Shown here one piece after another: positions 54,183 to 61,771 of a stretch of DNA of 64,000 bases. Source of the DNA: JAFMJV01 sp034436555 (GTDB lineage Bacteria > Chloroflexota > Limnocylindria > Limnocylindrales > CSP1-4); assembly GCA_034436555.1 (NCBI GenBank), contig DAOTUU010000059.1:1-64000 (forward strand). Reading direction: 5' to 3'. The position numbers were made by a program, and so were the translations under genes. The notes below the pieces were generated by a model, which saw only the letters and a program-made list of their open reading frames with translations, ran no database searches and was not told the DNA's origin. Numbering within the stretch: the first letter of the stretch is position 1; the number at the start of each line of letters is the position of its first letter.

Positions 54183-55442
54183 GTGACCCAGTCGATCACC
54201 CCGCCTCGACAGCGGATCCCCGCCGCCGCCCGACAGCTCGCGGTGGCGATGTTCGCGGCCACCTCGTCGGGCAACATCCTGACGCCGCTGCTCCCCCAGC
54301 TCCAGGAGGAGTTCGGGATCTCGCTCACGACCGCCGGGCTGGTGGTCGCCGTGTTCGGGCTGTCACGGCTGCTGGTGGACCTGCCGTCCGGGTTCCTGGC
54401 CGACCGGGTCGGGCGGGTGCGGCTGGCCGGCCTGGCCATCGTCGCGCTGTTCGTGTCGGCCGCCATCGGTGCGTGGTCCCCCACGGTGGACGTGCTCATC
54501 GTCGCGCGCGCCGTCGCGGGCTTCGGCGTGGCGATCGTGGCGATGGTCGTGCTGAGCGGCATGAGCGACGCCGCCGATGGCCCGATGCGCGGCCGGGTCA
54601 TGAGCTTCATCCACATCGCGAACAACACGGGCATCGCGGTGTTCCCCCTGGTCGGCGGGCTGGTCGGCATCGCGTTCGGATGGCGCGCGACGTTCCTGGT
54701 CACCGCGGTCACGACCGCGGTGTGCGCGGTGACCCTGCTGCCCGCCCTCCGCAGCCTCGACGTCCGGACCCGGCGGACGCCTCGCGGGACCGCCACCCCG
54801 CTGGACCTCCCGTCCAGGGGTCGGCGGGCCGTGGGGCTGGGCGCGCTCTACGCGGGCGTCGTGTCCAACCACATCCACCGCCACGGCTTCCGCAACACCC
54901 TCATCCCGCTCTACGGCGCCGCGGTCCTGGGCCTGGGGGCCGGTCCCATCGCCCTGGGCGTGGGGCTGATGGCCCTGTTCGGGCTGCTGGTGGCGACGCC
55001 CGGCGGCATCCTGAGCGACCGGGTCGGCCGGCGCCGGGTCATCGTCATCGGGCTGACCTGCCTCGCCGTGGGCGACCTGCTGCTGCTGTGGACGACGGAC
55101 GTCGCCATGTTCCTCGTGGTCGCCGCGGTGGTCGGCGCCGCGGACTTTTTCTCGAGCTCCCAGACGGCCGCGGTCGCGGAGCTGACGACCCCCGCGGAGC
55201 GCTCGCGCGCGCTGGGCGGCTATCGGTTCTCGGTGGACTCCGGGGCGCTCATCGGCCCGATCCTGCTGGCCTGGGGCCTGGAACACCTGGGGGCGACCGG
55301 CGCCATCTGGCTCACGACGGTCATCCTCCTGGTGGCGGCCGTCGTGAACCGGGTCGGCCTGCCGCGGGTCCTCGCGTCGCCGCCGGCATCCCACGGCACC
55401 GCATCCGCGGCGGCGGCCGGAGGATCCGCGCCGAATCGTTGA
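54183..55442 (+). CDS. MFS transporter
   Basis: 419 aa with twelve predicted helices in two six-helix halves. The MFS loop-2/3 signature appears as GFLADRVGRVRLAGLAIVAL in the first half and GGILSDRVGRRRVIVIGLTC in the second. SLTTAGLVVAVFGLSRLLVD fits drug/sugar-efflux-type members. The substrate is unknown. A GTG start at 54183 is used, and the 241 bases before it hold no gene. It ends just before the promoter of the next ABC operon, whose -35 overlaps its last codons. Confidence 0.9.
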   Translation: MTQSITPPRQRIPAAARQLAVAMFAATSSGNILTPLLPQLQEEFGISLTTAGLVVAVFGLSRLLVDLPSGFLADRVGRVRLAGLAIVALFVSAAIGAWSPTVDVLIVARAVAGFGVAIVAMVVLSGMSDAADGPMRGRVMSFIHIANNTGIAVFPLVGGLVGIAFGWRATFLVTAVTTAVCAVTLLPALRSLDVRTRRTPRGTATPLDLPSRGRRAVGLGALYAGVVSNHIHRHGFRNTLIPLYGAAVLGLGAGPIALGVGLMALFGLLVATPGGILSDRVGRRRVIVIGLTCLAVGDLLLLWTTDVAMFLVVAAVVGAADFFSSSQTAAVAELTTPAERSRALGGYRFSVDSGALIGPILLAWGLEHLGATGAIWLTTVILLVAAVVNRVGLPRVLASPPASHGTASAAAAGGSAPNR

Positions 55443-55468
55443 CATCCGTATCCGCAGGTTCGTAGACT
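55439..55468 (+). promoter_or_regulatory. Sigma-70-type promoter of the NMT1/SsuA-type ABC operon
   Basis: TTGACA (55439-55444), an 18-nt spacer and TAGACT (55463-55468). ATCCGTATCCG in the spacer and ACGGATGCGG just downstream form a partial inverted repeat and may be an operator. The leader to the ATG is about 95 nt. I looked for TPP and SAM riboswitch cores in it and saw none. Confidence 0.7.
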
Positions 55469-55571
55469 GGAAACACGGATGCGGTCTTTGTATCCGTTGT
55501 GTGTGGGGTTGGCGAGCCGGGGCCGATGCCGCTGCTCGCGGACGTCCACGGGATTGACGAGGAGGCGAGCG

Positions 55572-56609
55572 ATGAATCGGTCAGGAACCACTCGGATGCT
55601 CTCGGTGCTCGGGGCGGCCGTCGTCCTGGCGGCGCAGGTGAGCGTCGCCGTCGCGCAGTCGCCGGATGCCGGTCCGGCCGGGTCGCTGGCGCCCCTGACG
55701 CCCGAGACCAAGGCGTTCAAGCTCGCCATCGGCGGGCCGGGCCTGTCCACGGTCGGCATCCTGTCCACGGTCGCGGACCTCAACTCGCAGGGCTGGCAGA
55801 TCGAGACGCCCGAGCTGAGCGCCGGCGAGCTCCAGCTCCAGGGCGTGGCCCGCGGCGAGTTCCAGATCTCCAGCGGCCAGGGACCGGGCGTGCTGCTGGC
55901 GGCGCAGCAGGGCCTGCCGGTGCGCATCGTGCAGTCCCGCATCAAGAACGAGTGGACGCTCTACTCCAAGACCGAGATCGCGGAGTGCGCCCAGCTCGAC
56001 GGCGCCAAGCTGGCCATCCACAGCGAGGGCAGCCCCGCGACGTTCATGGTCCGCGACTGGATCGCGGACAACTGCCCCGGCATCACGCCCAACTACATCA
56101 TCCTGCCGGGCTCCGAGAACCGCTACGCGGCGCTGCTGGCCGGTGAGATCGACGCCAGCCCCATCGAGATGCCGGACGCGATCGCCCTCGAGGCGGAGGC
56201 CGGCGACCGGTTCCACCGGCTGACCAGCTTCGCCGAGACGCTGCCCGATCTGCTGCTCACCCCCGTGTACGCGAACATCGACTGGGCCAAGGCCAACCCC
56301 AACACCGTGACCGCGTTCCTGGAGGCGCTGCTGCAGCAGCATCGGCGCTTCAACGCCGACCCGGCGTACTTCAAGCAGCGCGTGCTCGAGGTGCTGCCCG
56401 ACACCGACCCGGCGCGCGTCGACGCCTCCGTCGCGGCGTACGCGGATCTCCAGATGTACGACCCCAATGGCGGCATCACGCCCGAGCAGCAGCAGTTCAC
56501 GATCGACTTCGTGACCAACGCGGGCGGCGTCGAGCCCGGCCTGACGCCCGAGCAGGTGTTCGACCGGACCTTCCTCGACGCGGCCCTGGCGCGCATCGGG
56601 GTGCAGTGA
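55572..56609 (+). CDS. ABC transporter substrate-binding protein (NMT1/THI5/SsuA type)
   Basis: 345 aa with a signal peptide (LSVLGAAVVLAAQVSVAVAQ) and a periplasmic-binding fold of the nitrate/sulfonate/HMP group. FKLAIGGPGLSTVGILSTVA, ELQLQGVARGEFQISSGQG and ALLAGEIDASPIEMPDAIAL are the typical segments. The ligand is not evident: thiamine-pyrimidine, sulfonate and aromatic transporters share this fold. ATG 55572 has GAGGAGG upstream. It is first in a four-gene operon and is followed by a hairpin. Confidence 0.9.
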   Translation: MNRSGTTRMLSVLGAAVVLAAQVSVAVAQSPDAGPAGSLAPLTPETKAFKLAIGGPGLSTVGILSTVADLNSQGWQIETPELSAGELQLQGVARGEFQISSGQGPGVLLAAQQGLPVRIVQSRIKNEWTLYSKTEIAECAQLDGAKLAIHSEGSPATFMVRDWIADNCPGITPNYIILPGSENRYAALLAGEIDASPIEMPDAIALEAEAGDRFHRLTSFAETLPDLLLTPVYANIDWAKANPNTVTAFLEALLQQHRRFNADPAYFKQRVLEVLPDTDPARVDASVAAYADLQMYDPNGGITPEQQQFTIDFVTNAGGVEPGLTPEQVFDRTFLDAALARIGVQ

Positions 56610-56623
56610 CCGATCGCCCGTGA

Positions 56624-56657
56624 CGGGCGTCGGGTGCCGCGTGGCCCCCGACGCCCG
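56624..56657 (+). terminator. Intercistronic hairpin after the NMT1/SsuA-type binding-protein gene
   Basis: Perfect 11-bp stem CGGGCGTCGGG / CCCGACGCCCG with a 12-nt loop, 15 bases after the stop codon. It matches the position of the hairpin in the sugar ABC operon and probably lowers expression of the membrane components. Confidence 0.6.
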
Positions 56658-56710
56658 CCGGGCCGCCCGATCGCCCGTCTCTGACGGCACGCTCAGACAG
56701 GAGGACCCGG

Positions 56711-57493
56711 ATGTCCGCGACCCTGGGCAGACTCCTCGACTCGCGCTGGTTCCTGCGGCTGCTGGCCTTCGGCGTGTTCGCGCTCGTGTGGCAGCTGTAC
56801 GCGATGTACGCCGGGGGCATCTTCGTGCCCACGTTCACCGAGACGTTCGTCGCGATCGTGGAGCAGCTGGGGTCCCCGGTCGTGTGGGAGGCGTTCCTCG
56901 CGAGCAACGTCGCGATGGTCCTGGGCTTCCTGCTCGCGGTCGCCCTGGGCATCCCCCTGGGGCTGCTCACGGGCCGGTTCCCGCTCGCCGAGCGCGCCGT
57001 CAACCCCTACCTCAACATCCTGCTGGTGACGCCCCTCGCGGGCATCATCCCGCTGCTCATGATGACCCTCGGCATCGGGCTGGCATCGCGGGTCATCGTG
57101 GTCTGGTCCTTCTCCGTCGTGATGGTGGTCGTGAACACCCGCGCGGGCGTCCGCCAGGTGGACCGCACCCTCATCGACATGGTCCGCCTGTTCGGCGCCA
57201 GCGAGGCGGGCGTCTGGAAGCGGGCGATCCTGCCGGGCGCCCTGCCCGCGGTGCTCACGGGCATCCGCATCGGGCTGGGCCGCGCGGTCACCGGCATGGT
57301 CATCGTGGAGCTGGTGATGGTGTCGGTGGGCATCGGCGGCCTCATCCTGCGCTATCAGAGTCGGTTCCAGTTCGCGGAGCTGTACGGCGTCGTGGTGCTG
57401 GTGGTCATCGAGGCGCTCGCGCTGCTGGCCGTGGTCGACTGGTTCCAGCGCCGCCTGACGCCGTGGGCGTCGATGGCCGGCATCCGTGAGTGA
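56711..57493 (+). CDS. ABC transporter permease (SsuC/TauC type)
   Basis: 260 aa with six helices. The cytoplasmic EAA loop is MVRLFGASEAGVWKRAILPG near residue 160, characteristic of the nitrate/taurine permease group. ACAGGAGGA lies 5 nt before the ATG. A second permease gene follows two genes later, so the channel is likely a heterodimer, which is uncommon in this family (most use a homodimer). Confidence 0.92.
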   Translation: MSATLGRLLDSRWFLRLLAFGVFALVWQLYAMYAGGIFVPTFTETFVAIVEQLGSPVVWEAFLASNVAMVLGFLLAVALGIPLGLLTGRFPLAERAVNPYLNILLVTPLAGIIPLLMMTLGIGLASRVIVVWSFSVVMVVVNTRAGVRQVDRTLIDMVRLFGASEAGVWKRAILPGALPAVLTGIRIGLGRAVTGMVIVELVMVSVGIGGLILRYQSRFQFAELYGVVVLVVIEALALLAVVDWFQRRLTPWASMAGIRE

Positions 57494-57553
57494 TCCGGGC
57501 CGCCAAGGCCGCTCCAGACACCCGCTCGGCACGCTGACGCCCGGAGGCACCCG

Positions 57554-58333
57554 ATGATCGAGATCAAGAACCTCGGCAAGTACTTCGCAGGCAGGGGCCG
57601 CGCGCTCCCGGTGCAGGCGCTGCGGGACGTGGACCTGACCATCCATGACAACGAGTTCCTGACGATCCTGGGTCCCTCCGGCTGCGGCAAGACCACGCTC
57701 CTGCGGAACATCGCGGGGCTGGTCCCCTGGGACCAGGGCGAGATCCTGGTCGATGGCGTGCCGGTCCGCGGGCCATCACCGCAGCGCGCCATGGTGTTCC
57801 AGAACTTCGCGCTGCTGCCGTGGGCGACGGTGCTGTCCAACGTGGCCATCGGGCTCGAGATCCGGGGTGACCCGAGATCGAGCCGCGAGGCCCGGGCGCG
57901 CGAGCTCATCGAGCGCGTGGGCCTCAAGGGCTTCGAGGACCGACTGCCCGGCGAGCTGTCCGGGGGCATGCAGCAGCGGGTCGGCCTGGCCCGCGCCCTG
58001 GCCGTCGATCCCTCGGTGCTGCTGATGGACGAGCCCTTCGGCGCGCTCGACGAGCAGACCCGGCGGCTGCTCCAGGAGGAGCTGCTGCGGATCTGGGAGC
58101 AGACGCCCAAGACGGTCGTGTTCATCACCCACTCCATGGAGGAGGCCGTGCTGCTGGGCGACCGCATCGTGCTCATGAGCGCCCGGCCCGGCAAGGTCGA
58201 CGAGATCATCGACGTGCCCCTGACCCGCCCCCGGTCGATCCACATCAACGAGCTGGGCGCGTCTCCCGAGTTCGCCCGCATCACCTCGCAGCTGTGGGAG
58301 CGACTGCGAGGCATGCAGGTGCTGAGCGCATGA
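57554..58333 (+). CDS. ABC transporter ATP-binding protein (SsuB/TauB type)
   Basis: 259-aa ATPase. Walker A is GPSGCGKTTL near residue 40. The Q-loop is MVFQNFALLPWATVLSNVAI, the signature is LSGGMQQRVGLARALA, Walker B is VLLMDEPFGALDEQ, and the H-loop is VVFITHSMEEAV. The Trp-containing Q-loop is usual for the nitrate/taurine/HMP transporters. It lies between the two permease genes and overlaps the second (ATGA). Confidence 0.97.
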   Translation: MIEIKNLGKYFAGRGRALPVQALRDVDLTIHDNEFLTILGPSGCGKTTLLRNIAGLVPWDQGEILVDGVPVRGPSPQRAMVFQNFALLPWATVLSNVAIGLEIRGDPRSSREARARELIERVGLKGFEDRLPGELSGGMQQRVGLARALAVDPSVLLMDEPFGALDEQTRRLLQEELLRIWEQTPKTVVFITHSMEEAVLLGDRIVLMSARPGKVDEIIDVPLTRPRSIHINELGASPEFARITSQLWERLRGMQVLSA

Positions 58334-59232
58334 CCGCCTCGCCGGGTGACCAGGCCGGGACGACCCCGCGCCCGAGCGCGCCCGACGGCCTGCCCGGCTC
58401 ACGCGGCGACGATGCGGTCGTCCGGACCGCCGAGGCCATCACGGACATGCGCCCGATCCGCCGCGGCGCGCGGCTGCAGGGCTGGGAGCGCCTGGTGGGC
58501 CCCATCTCGCTGCTGGTGGGCCTGGTGGCCTGGGAGATCCTCGGTCGGGCGCTGGCCGTCTCGGTCTTCCCGCCCCTGAGCGCGGTGCTGGCCCGGCTCG
58601 CGGAGCTCCTGGTCGACCCCAAGATCCAGGGGTTCATCGTGGCGAGCCTGTCCAATCTCGTCATCGGCTTCGCGGTGTCGCTCGCCATCGGTCTGGGCGT
58701 GGGGGTGCTGATGGGACTCTACCGACGCGTGGACCTGGCCCTCGACATCTACGTGCGGGCGATGCTCACCGCGCCCTCGCTGGTGTTCGCGCCCATCTTC
58801 TTCGTGCTGTTCGGGCTCAACCGGATCACGATCATCGGGGTCATCGTGCTGTACTCCACGTTCATCATCATCATCACCACCGCGGAGGCCGTGCGCGGCG
58901 CACCCCGGAACCTCGTGGAGATGGCCAAGGCCTACGGCGCGGGCGACCGGTTCGTCCTGCGCCGGGTGGTCCTGCCCGCCGCGACGCCGCTCATCATGGC
59001 GGGCATCCGACTGGGCGCCGGGCGAGCCGTGAAGGGCATGGTCAACGGCGAGATGTTCGTGGCGGTGGTGGGGCTGGGCGGGGTGATCATGACCGCGGGA
59101 CGCAACTTCGACGCCGAGACGGTCCTCGCGGTGATGGTCCTGGTGGTGGTCGTCGCGTTCGCCGTGGTGTGGCTCGTGGAGCGCCTCGACCGCCGCCTCA
59201 CCGCCTGGCTGCCCGCGAACAGCCGCGGGTAG
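58330..59232 (+). CDS. ABC transporter permease 2 (SsuC/TauC type)
   Basis: 300 aa: a hydrophilic Ser/Pro/Gly-rich N-terminus of ~55 residues, then six helices. The EAA loop is LVEMAKAYGAGDRFVLRRVV near residue 195. It resembles the first permease but is clearly a separate paralogue. ATG 58330 overlaps the ATPase stop (ATGA). An earlier in-frame start would run into the ATPase gene. It is the last gene of the operon; only 39 bases separate it from the convergent hydrolase gene. Confidence 0.92.
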   Translation: MTASPGDQAGTTPRPSAPDGLPGSRGDDAVVRTAEAITDMRPIRRGARLQGWERLVGPISLLVGLVAWEILGRALAVSVFPPLSAVLARLAELLVDPKIQGFIVASLSNLVIGFAVSLAIGLGVGVLMGLYRRVDLALDIYVRAMLTAPSLVFAPIFFVLFGLNRITIIGVIVLYSTFIIIITTAEAVRGAPRNLVEMAKAYGAGDRFVLRRVVLPAATPLIMAGIRLGAGRAVKGMVNGEMFVAVVGLGGVIMTAGRNFDAETVLAVMVLVVVVAFAVVWLVERLDRRLTAWLPANSRG

Positions 59233-59271
59233 CGGTTCGGGGACCGCGGGCGCCGGGGACCAGAGCCTCGG

Positions 59272-60078
59272 TCAGGGGATGCCCACGCGGCGCCGCAGGA
59301 ACGCGAGGGCGGCCTCGTCCCAGGCGAGCGGCTGCTCCACGTTGCAGGCGTGCCCCGCCCCGTCGAGGACCACCAGCTCGGATCCCGGGATGTGCTCGTG
59401 GAGCATCCGCGAGCGGGGATGCACGTAGTCCGCCGACCCGCTGATGATGAGCACCGGGCAGGGCGGCGCGTAGAGGCCGTCCGGGTCGGGCGCGCCGTAT
59501 GCCTCGAACAGGCGGATCACCGAGGCGATGTCCACCAGCGACCCACGCGCATGGGCGACCTCCGCCGCGAATCGGCCGGACGGTGTCTCAAGGAAACCGG
59601 GAGCATGGCCGTCGCGCAGGTGGACGGACCGGTAGGCCATGCCGTCGCGCCGGTAGCCCTCGATGCGTCGTGCGACGAACGCCTTGTCGGGCGTGAGGCC
59701 GATGCCCGACACGATGAGCGCAAGGGCGCGGTCCGGGTGCAGCCGCGCCATGTGGAAGGCGAGGGCGGCGCCCATCGAGACCCCGGCGATGACGACCCGT
59801 CGACCGCCCGCACCGTCCACGGCGCGCCACAGCGCATCCGCCAGCCGGGGCATCGTGACGGGGCCCGAGAGCGGGTCGGAGTGGCCGTATCCCGGCAGGT
59901 CCGGCACGTGGGTGCGGAACCACCTCGACAGGTGGGCGACCTGGGACGACCACATGCTGCCGTCCGACGGGTTCGCATGCAGCAGCACGAGCGCGGGGTC
60001 GCCCGCGCCCGAGGTCTCGAGGTGGATCCGCCCGATGACGCCGGGATCCGGGAGCGGCCGAGGCGGCGGGTCAGCCAG
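59272..60078 (-). CDS. Alpha/beta hydrolase
   Basis: Serine-hydrolase fold with HANPSDGSMWSSQVAHLSRW (oxyanion strand), the nucleophile elbow VIAGVSMGAALAFHMARLHP (Ser in GVSMG), the acid in VLIISGSADYVHP and the His in LDGAGHACNVEQP. It resembles the 3-oxoadipate enol-lactonase / C-C hydrolase group. The start is problematic. The only ATG/GTG/TTG in frame is GTG 60156, which overlaps the upstream gene by 86 nt. CTG at 60078 overlaps that stop by 8 nt and has GAGG 9 nt upstream. I prefer CTG, with moderate confidence. It is co-transcribed with the ThDP enzyme. Confidence 0.85.
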   Translation of the reverse strand: MADPPPRPLPDPGVIGRIHLETSGAGDPALVLLHANPSDGSMWSSQVAHLSRWFRTHVPDLPGYGHSDPLSGPVTMPRLADALWRAVDGAGGRRVVIAGVSMGAALAFHMARLHPDRALALIVSGIGLTPDKAFVARRIEGYRRDGMAYRSVHLRDGHAPGFLETPSGRFAAEVAHARGSLVDIASVIRLFEAYGAPDPDGLYAPPCPVLIISGSADYVHPRSRMLHEHIPGSELVVLDGAGHACNVEQPLAWDEAALAFLRRRVGIP

Positions 60079-61717
60079 CGGTCCGGGCCTCGATGAGGAA
60101 GGGCGACCCGCCGCCGACCACGTCCAGGGCCCGGGCCAGCGCCGCGCGCAGCTCACCCACGCTGGTCACCGGGTCACCGGCCTCCACGCCCATCGACCGG
60201 GCGAGGCCGACCAGGTCGATCGGAGGGTCGTCCAGGCGGACGCCGCGCGCGGCGACCTCCGGGTCCCGGCCACGCGCCTGCGCCGCGTGTCGCTGGTGGA
60301 GCTCGTCCCGAGCGTAGCTGCGATTGCTGTCCACGATGGCCAGAAGCGGGATGCCCTCGTGCGCGGCGGTCCACAGCGCCTGGGGCAGGTACAGCGTGTC
60401 GCCGTCGGTCAGGAACGAGACGACCACGCGGTCGGATCCGCGATGGGCCAGGGCGGCACCCAGCGACGCCGGGAGCGCGTACCCCAGCCCCTCGCCACCG
60501 GACCGACCCAGGTACTGTGACGGACGCTGGAGGCGCAGCTGGGCGCGGGCGTGACCCCCCAGGGCGCCGTGCGCGACGACCACCCGCTCGAGCGGCAGGC
60601 TCGCCCCGGCGGCGACCGCGATCGACCGTCGGTCGAGCGCCGCCCCGTCGCTGACCGCGCCGGTGTCAGGCCTGCGGGCGGCCGGAGGCACGGGGGCGGC
60701 CGGCCGCGCGGTGGCCGTCGGCGCGCCCAGGGCGGCCGCGAGGGCGTCGATGGCCAGACCCGGCTCCGCCACGACCCGCTCCGTCACGGCCGCTGATGAC
60801 GCGGTCACCATCCAGGACGCGTCGCGCAGGGGCCACGCCGAGACCTCCAGGACCCGCCGGTCATCCCGGAAATCCCCGCCCGTCACGAGACCCGGGTCCC
60901 GCACGTCGATGAGCAGCAGCACGTCCGCCGCCCCGATGGCCGCACGGTGCTCCGTCGAGCGGTCGAGGGGATGGCCCCAAGGGACCGAGGCACCCCCCTC
61001 CAGCTCCACCAGGGCCGCCCCGAGGTGTTCCGCGATGGCGACGAGCCGGCGGGCGGGGAGATCCCCGAGCGGCCGGTCCAGCACGATCGCCGGGCGCCGG
61101 GCCTCCGCCATGATCCGCGAGACCCGCTCCACCGCCGACGGGTCGGGACCGGCGCGCCAGGGTTCGATGGCGGGCTGGACCGAAGGCACGTCCCCGGCCA
61201 GGGTCGCCTCCTGGATCGGCTGGTCGAGACCGACGTAGGCGGGCCCCGCGAGGCTGCTCCGGGCCCGCGCGTTCCCGCGCCGCAGGGACTCCAGAGCCGC
61301 CGCGACGGACGTCGGCGTGTCCGCCCAGACGAGGGAGTCACGGATGGGTCGGGGCGTGTCCGTGGTCGTGTGGACCCAGTCGATCCACGGGCGCCGCAGC
61401 GTCGCGTCGAGGGGGCCCACGCCGCCCAGGATGAGCATGGGCACCGCGTCAACCCAGGCGTTGTAGGTGCCCAGGGCCGCGTTGAGGACACCCACCGTGT
61501 CGTGGAGCCCGACGCCCATCGGCCGGCCCGCCGCCTTGGCGTAGCCGTGCGCCATGCCGACCGCCACCCCCTCGTGGAGACAGGTGATGGGCCGCACGCC
61601 CGATCCCGCGTCCAGCAGCGACTCATGGAGCCAGCGAAGCGTCGCGCCGGGGTTGAGGGCCAGCCGATCGATGCCCATGCGGGCGAGCTGGCGGACGATC
61701 AGATCGGAGCCAAACAT
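60071..61717 (-). CDS. ThDP-dependent enzyme (2-oxoacid decarboxylase / acetolactate synthase-like)
   Basis: 548 aa with the three-domain ThDP fold. The N-terminal Pyr domain has GIDRLALNPGATLRWLHESL and the activating Glu in TCLHEGVAVGMAHGYAKAAG. The central domain has RPAIVLDRPLGDLPARRLVA. The C-terminal PP domain has LGYALPASLGAALAHRGSDR and FLTDGDTLYLPQALWTAAHE, then AIVDSNRSYARDELHQRH, the Mg/ThDP motif (TDGD instead of the common GDG). Benzoylformate-decarboxylase-like proteins are the closest type I recall. A divergent aldehyde dehydrogenase would suit an aldehyde product. TACACT lies 8 nt before the ATG, so the leader is very short. Confidence 0.85.
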   Translation of the reverse strand: MFGSDLIVRQLARMGIDRLALNPGATLRWLHESLLDAGSGVRPITCLHEGVAVGMAHGYAKAAGRPMGVGLHDTVGVLNAALGTYNAWVDAVPMLILGGVGPLDATLRRPWIDWVHTTTDTPRPIRDSLVWADTPTSVAAALESLRRGNARARSSLAGPAYVGLDQPIQEATLAGDVPSVQPAIEPWRAGPDPSAVERVSRIMAEARRPAIVLDRPLGDLPARRLVAIAEHLGAALVELEGGASVPWGHPLDRSTEHRAAIGAADVLLLIDVRDPGLVTGGDFRDDRRVLEVSAWPLRDASWMVTASSAAVTERVVAEPGLAIDALAAALGAPTATARPAAPVPPAARRPDTGAVSDGAALDRRSIAVAAGASLPLERVVVAHGALGGHARAQLRLQRPSQYLGRSGGEGLGYALPASLGAALAHRGSDRVVVSFLTDGDTLYLPQALWTAAHEGIPLLAIVDSNRSYARDELHQRHAAQARGRDPEVAARGVRLDDPPIDLVGLARSMGVEAGDPVTSVGELRAALARALDVVGGGSPFLIEARTAG

Positions 61718-61771
61718 GCTCCGCAAGTGTACGATCCGATCCAGACCGGAACATCGCAGCCCGAGGGACAC

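Noticed and set aside
55469..55571. 95-nt leader of the NMT1-type ABC operon as a TPP or other riboswitch
   Set aside because: I found no TPP core (CUGAGA) or other conserved riboswitch element. The leader is short and mostly GC-rich.
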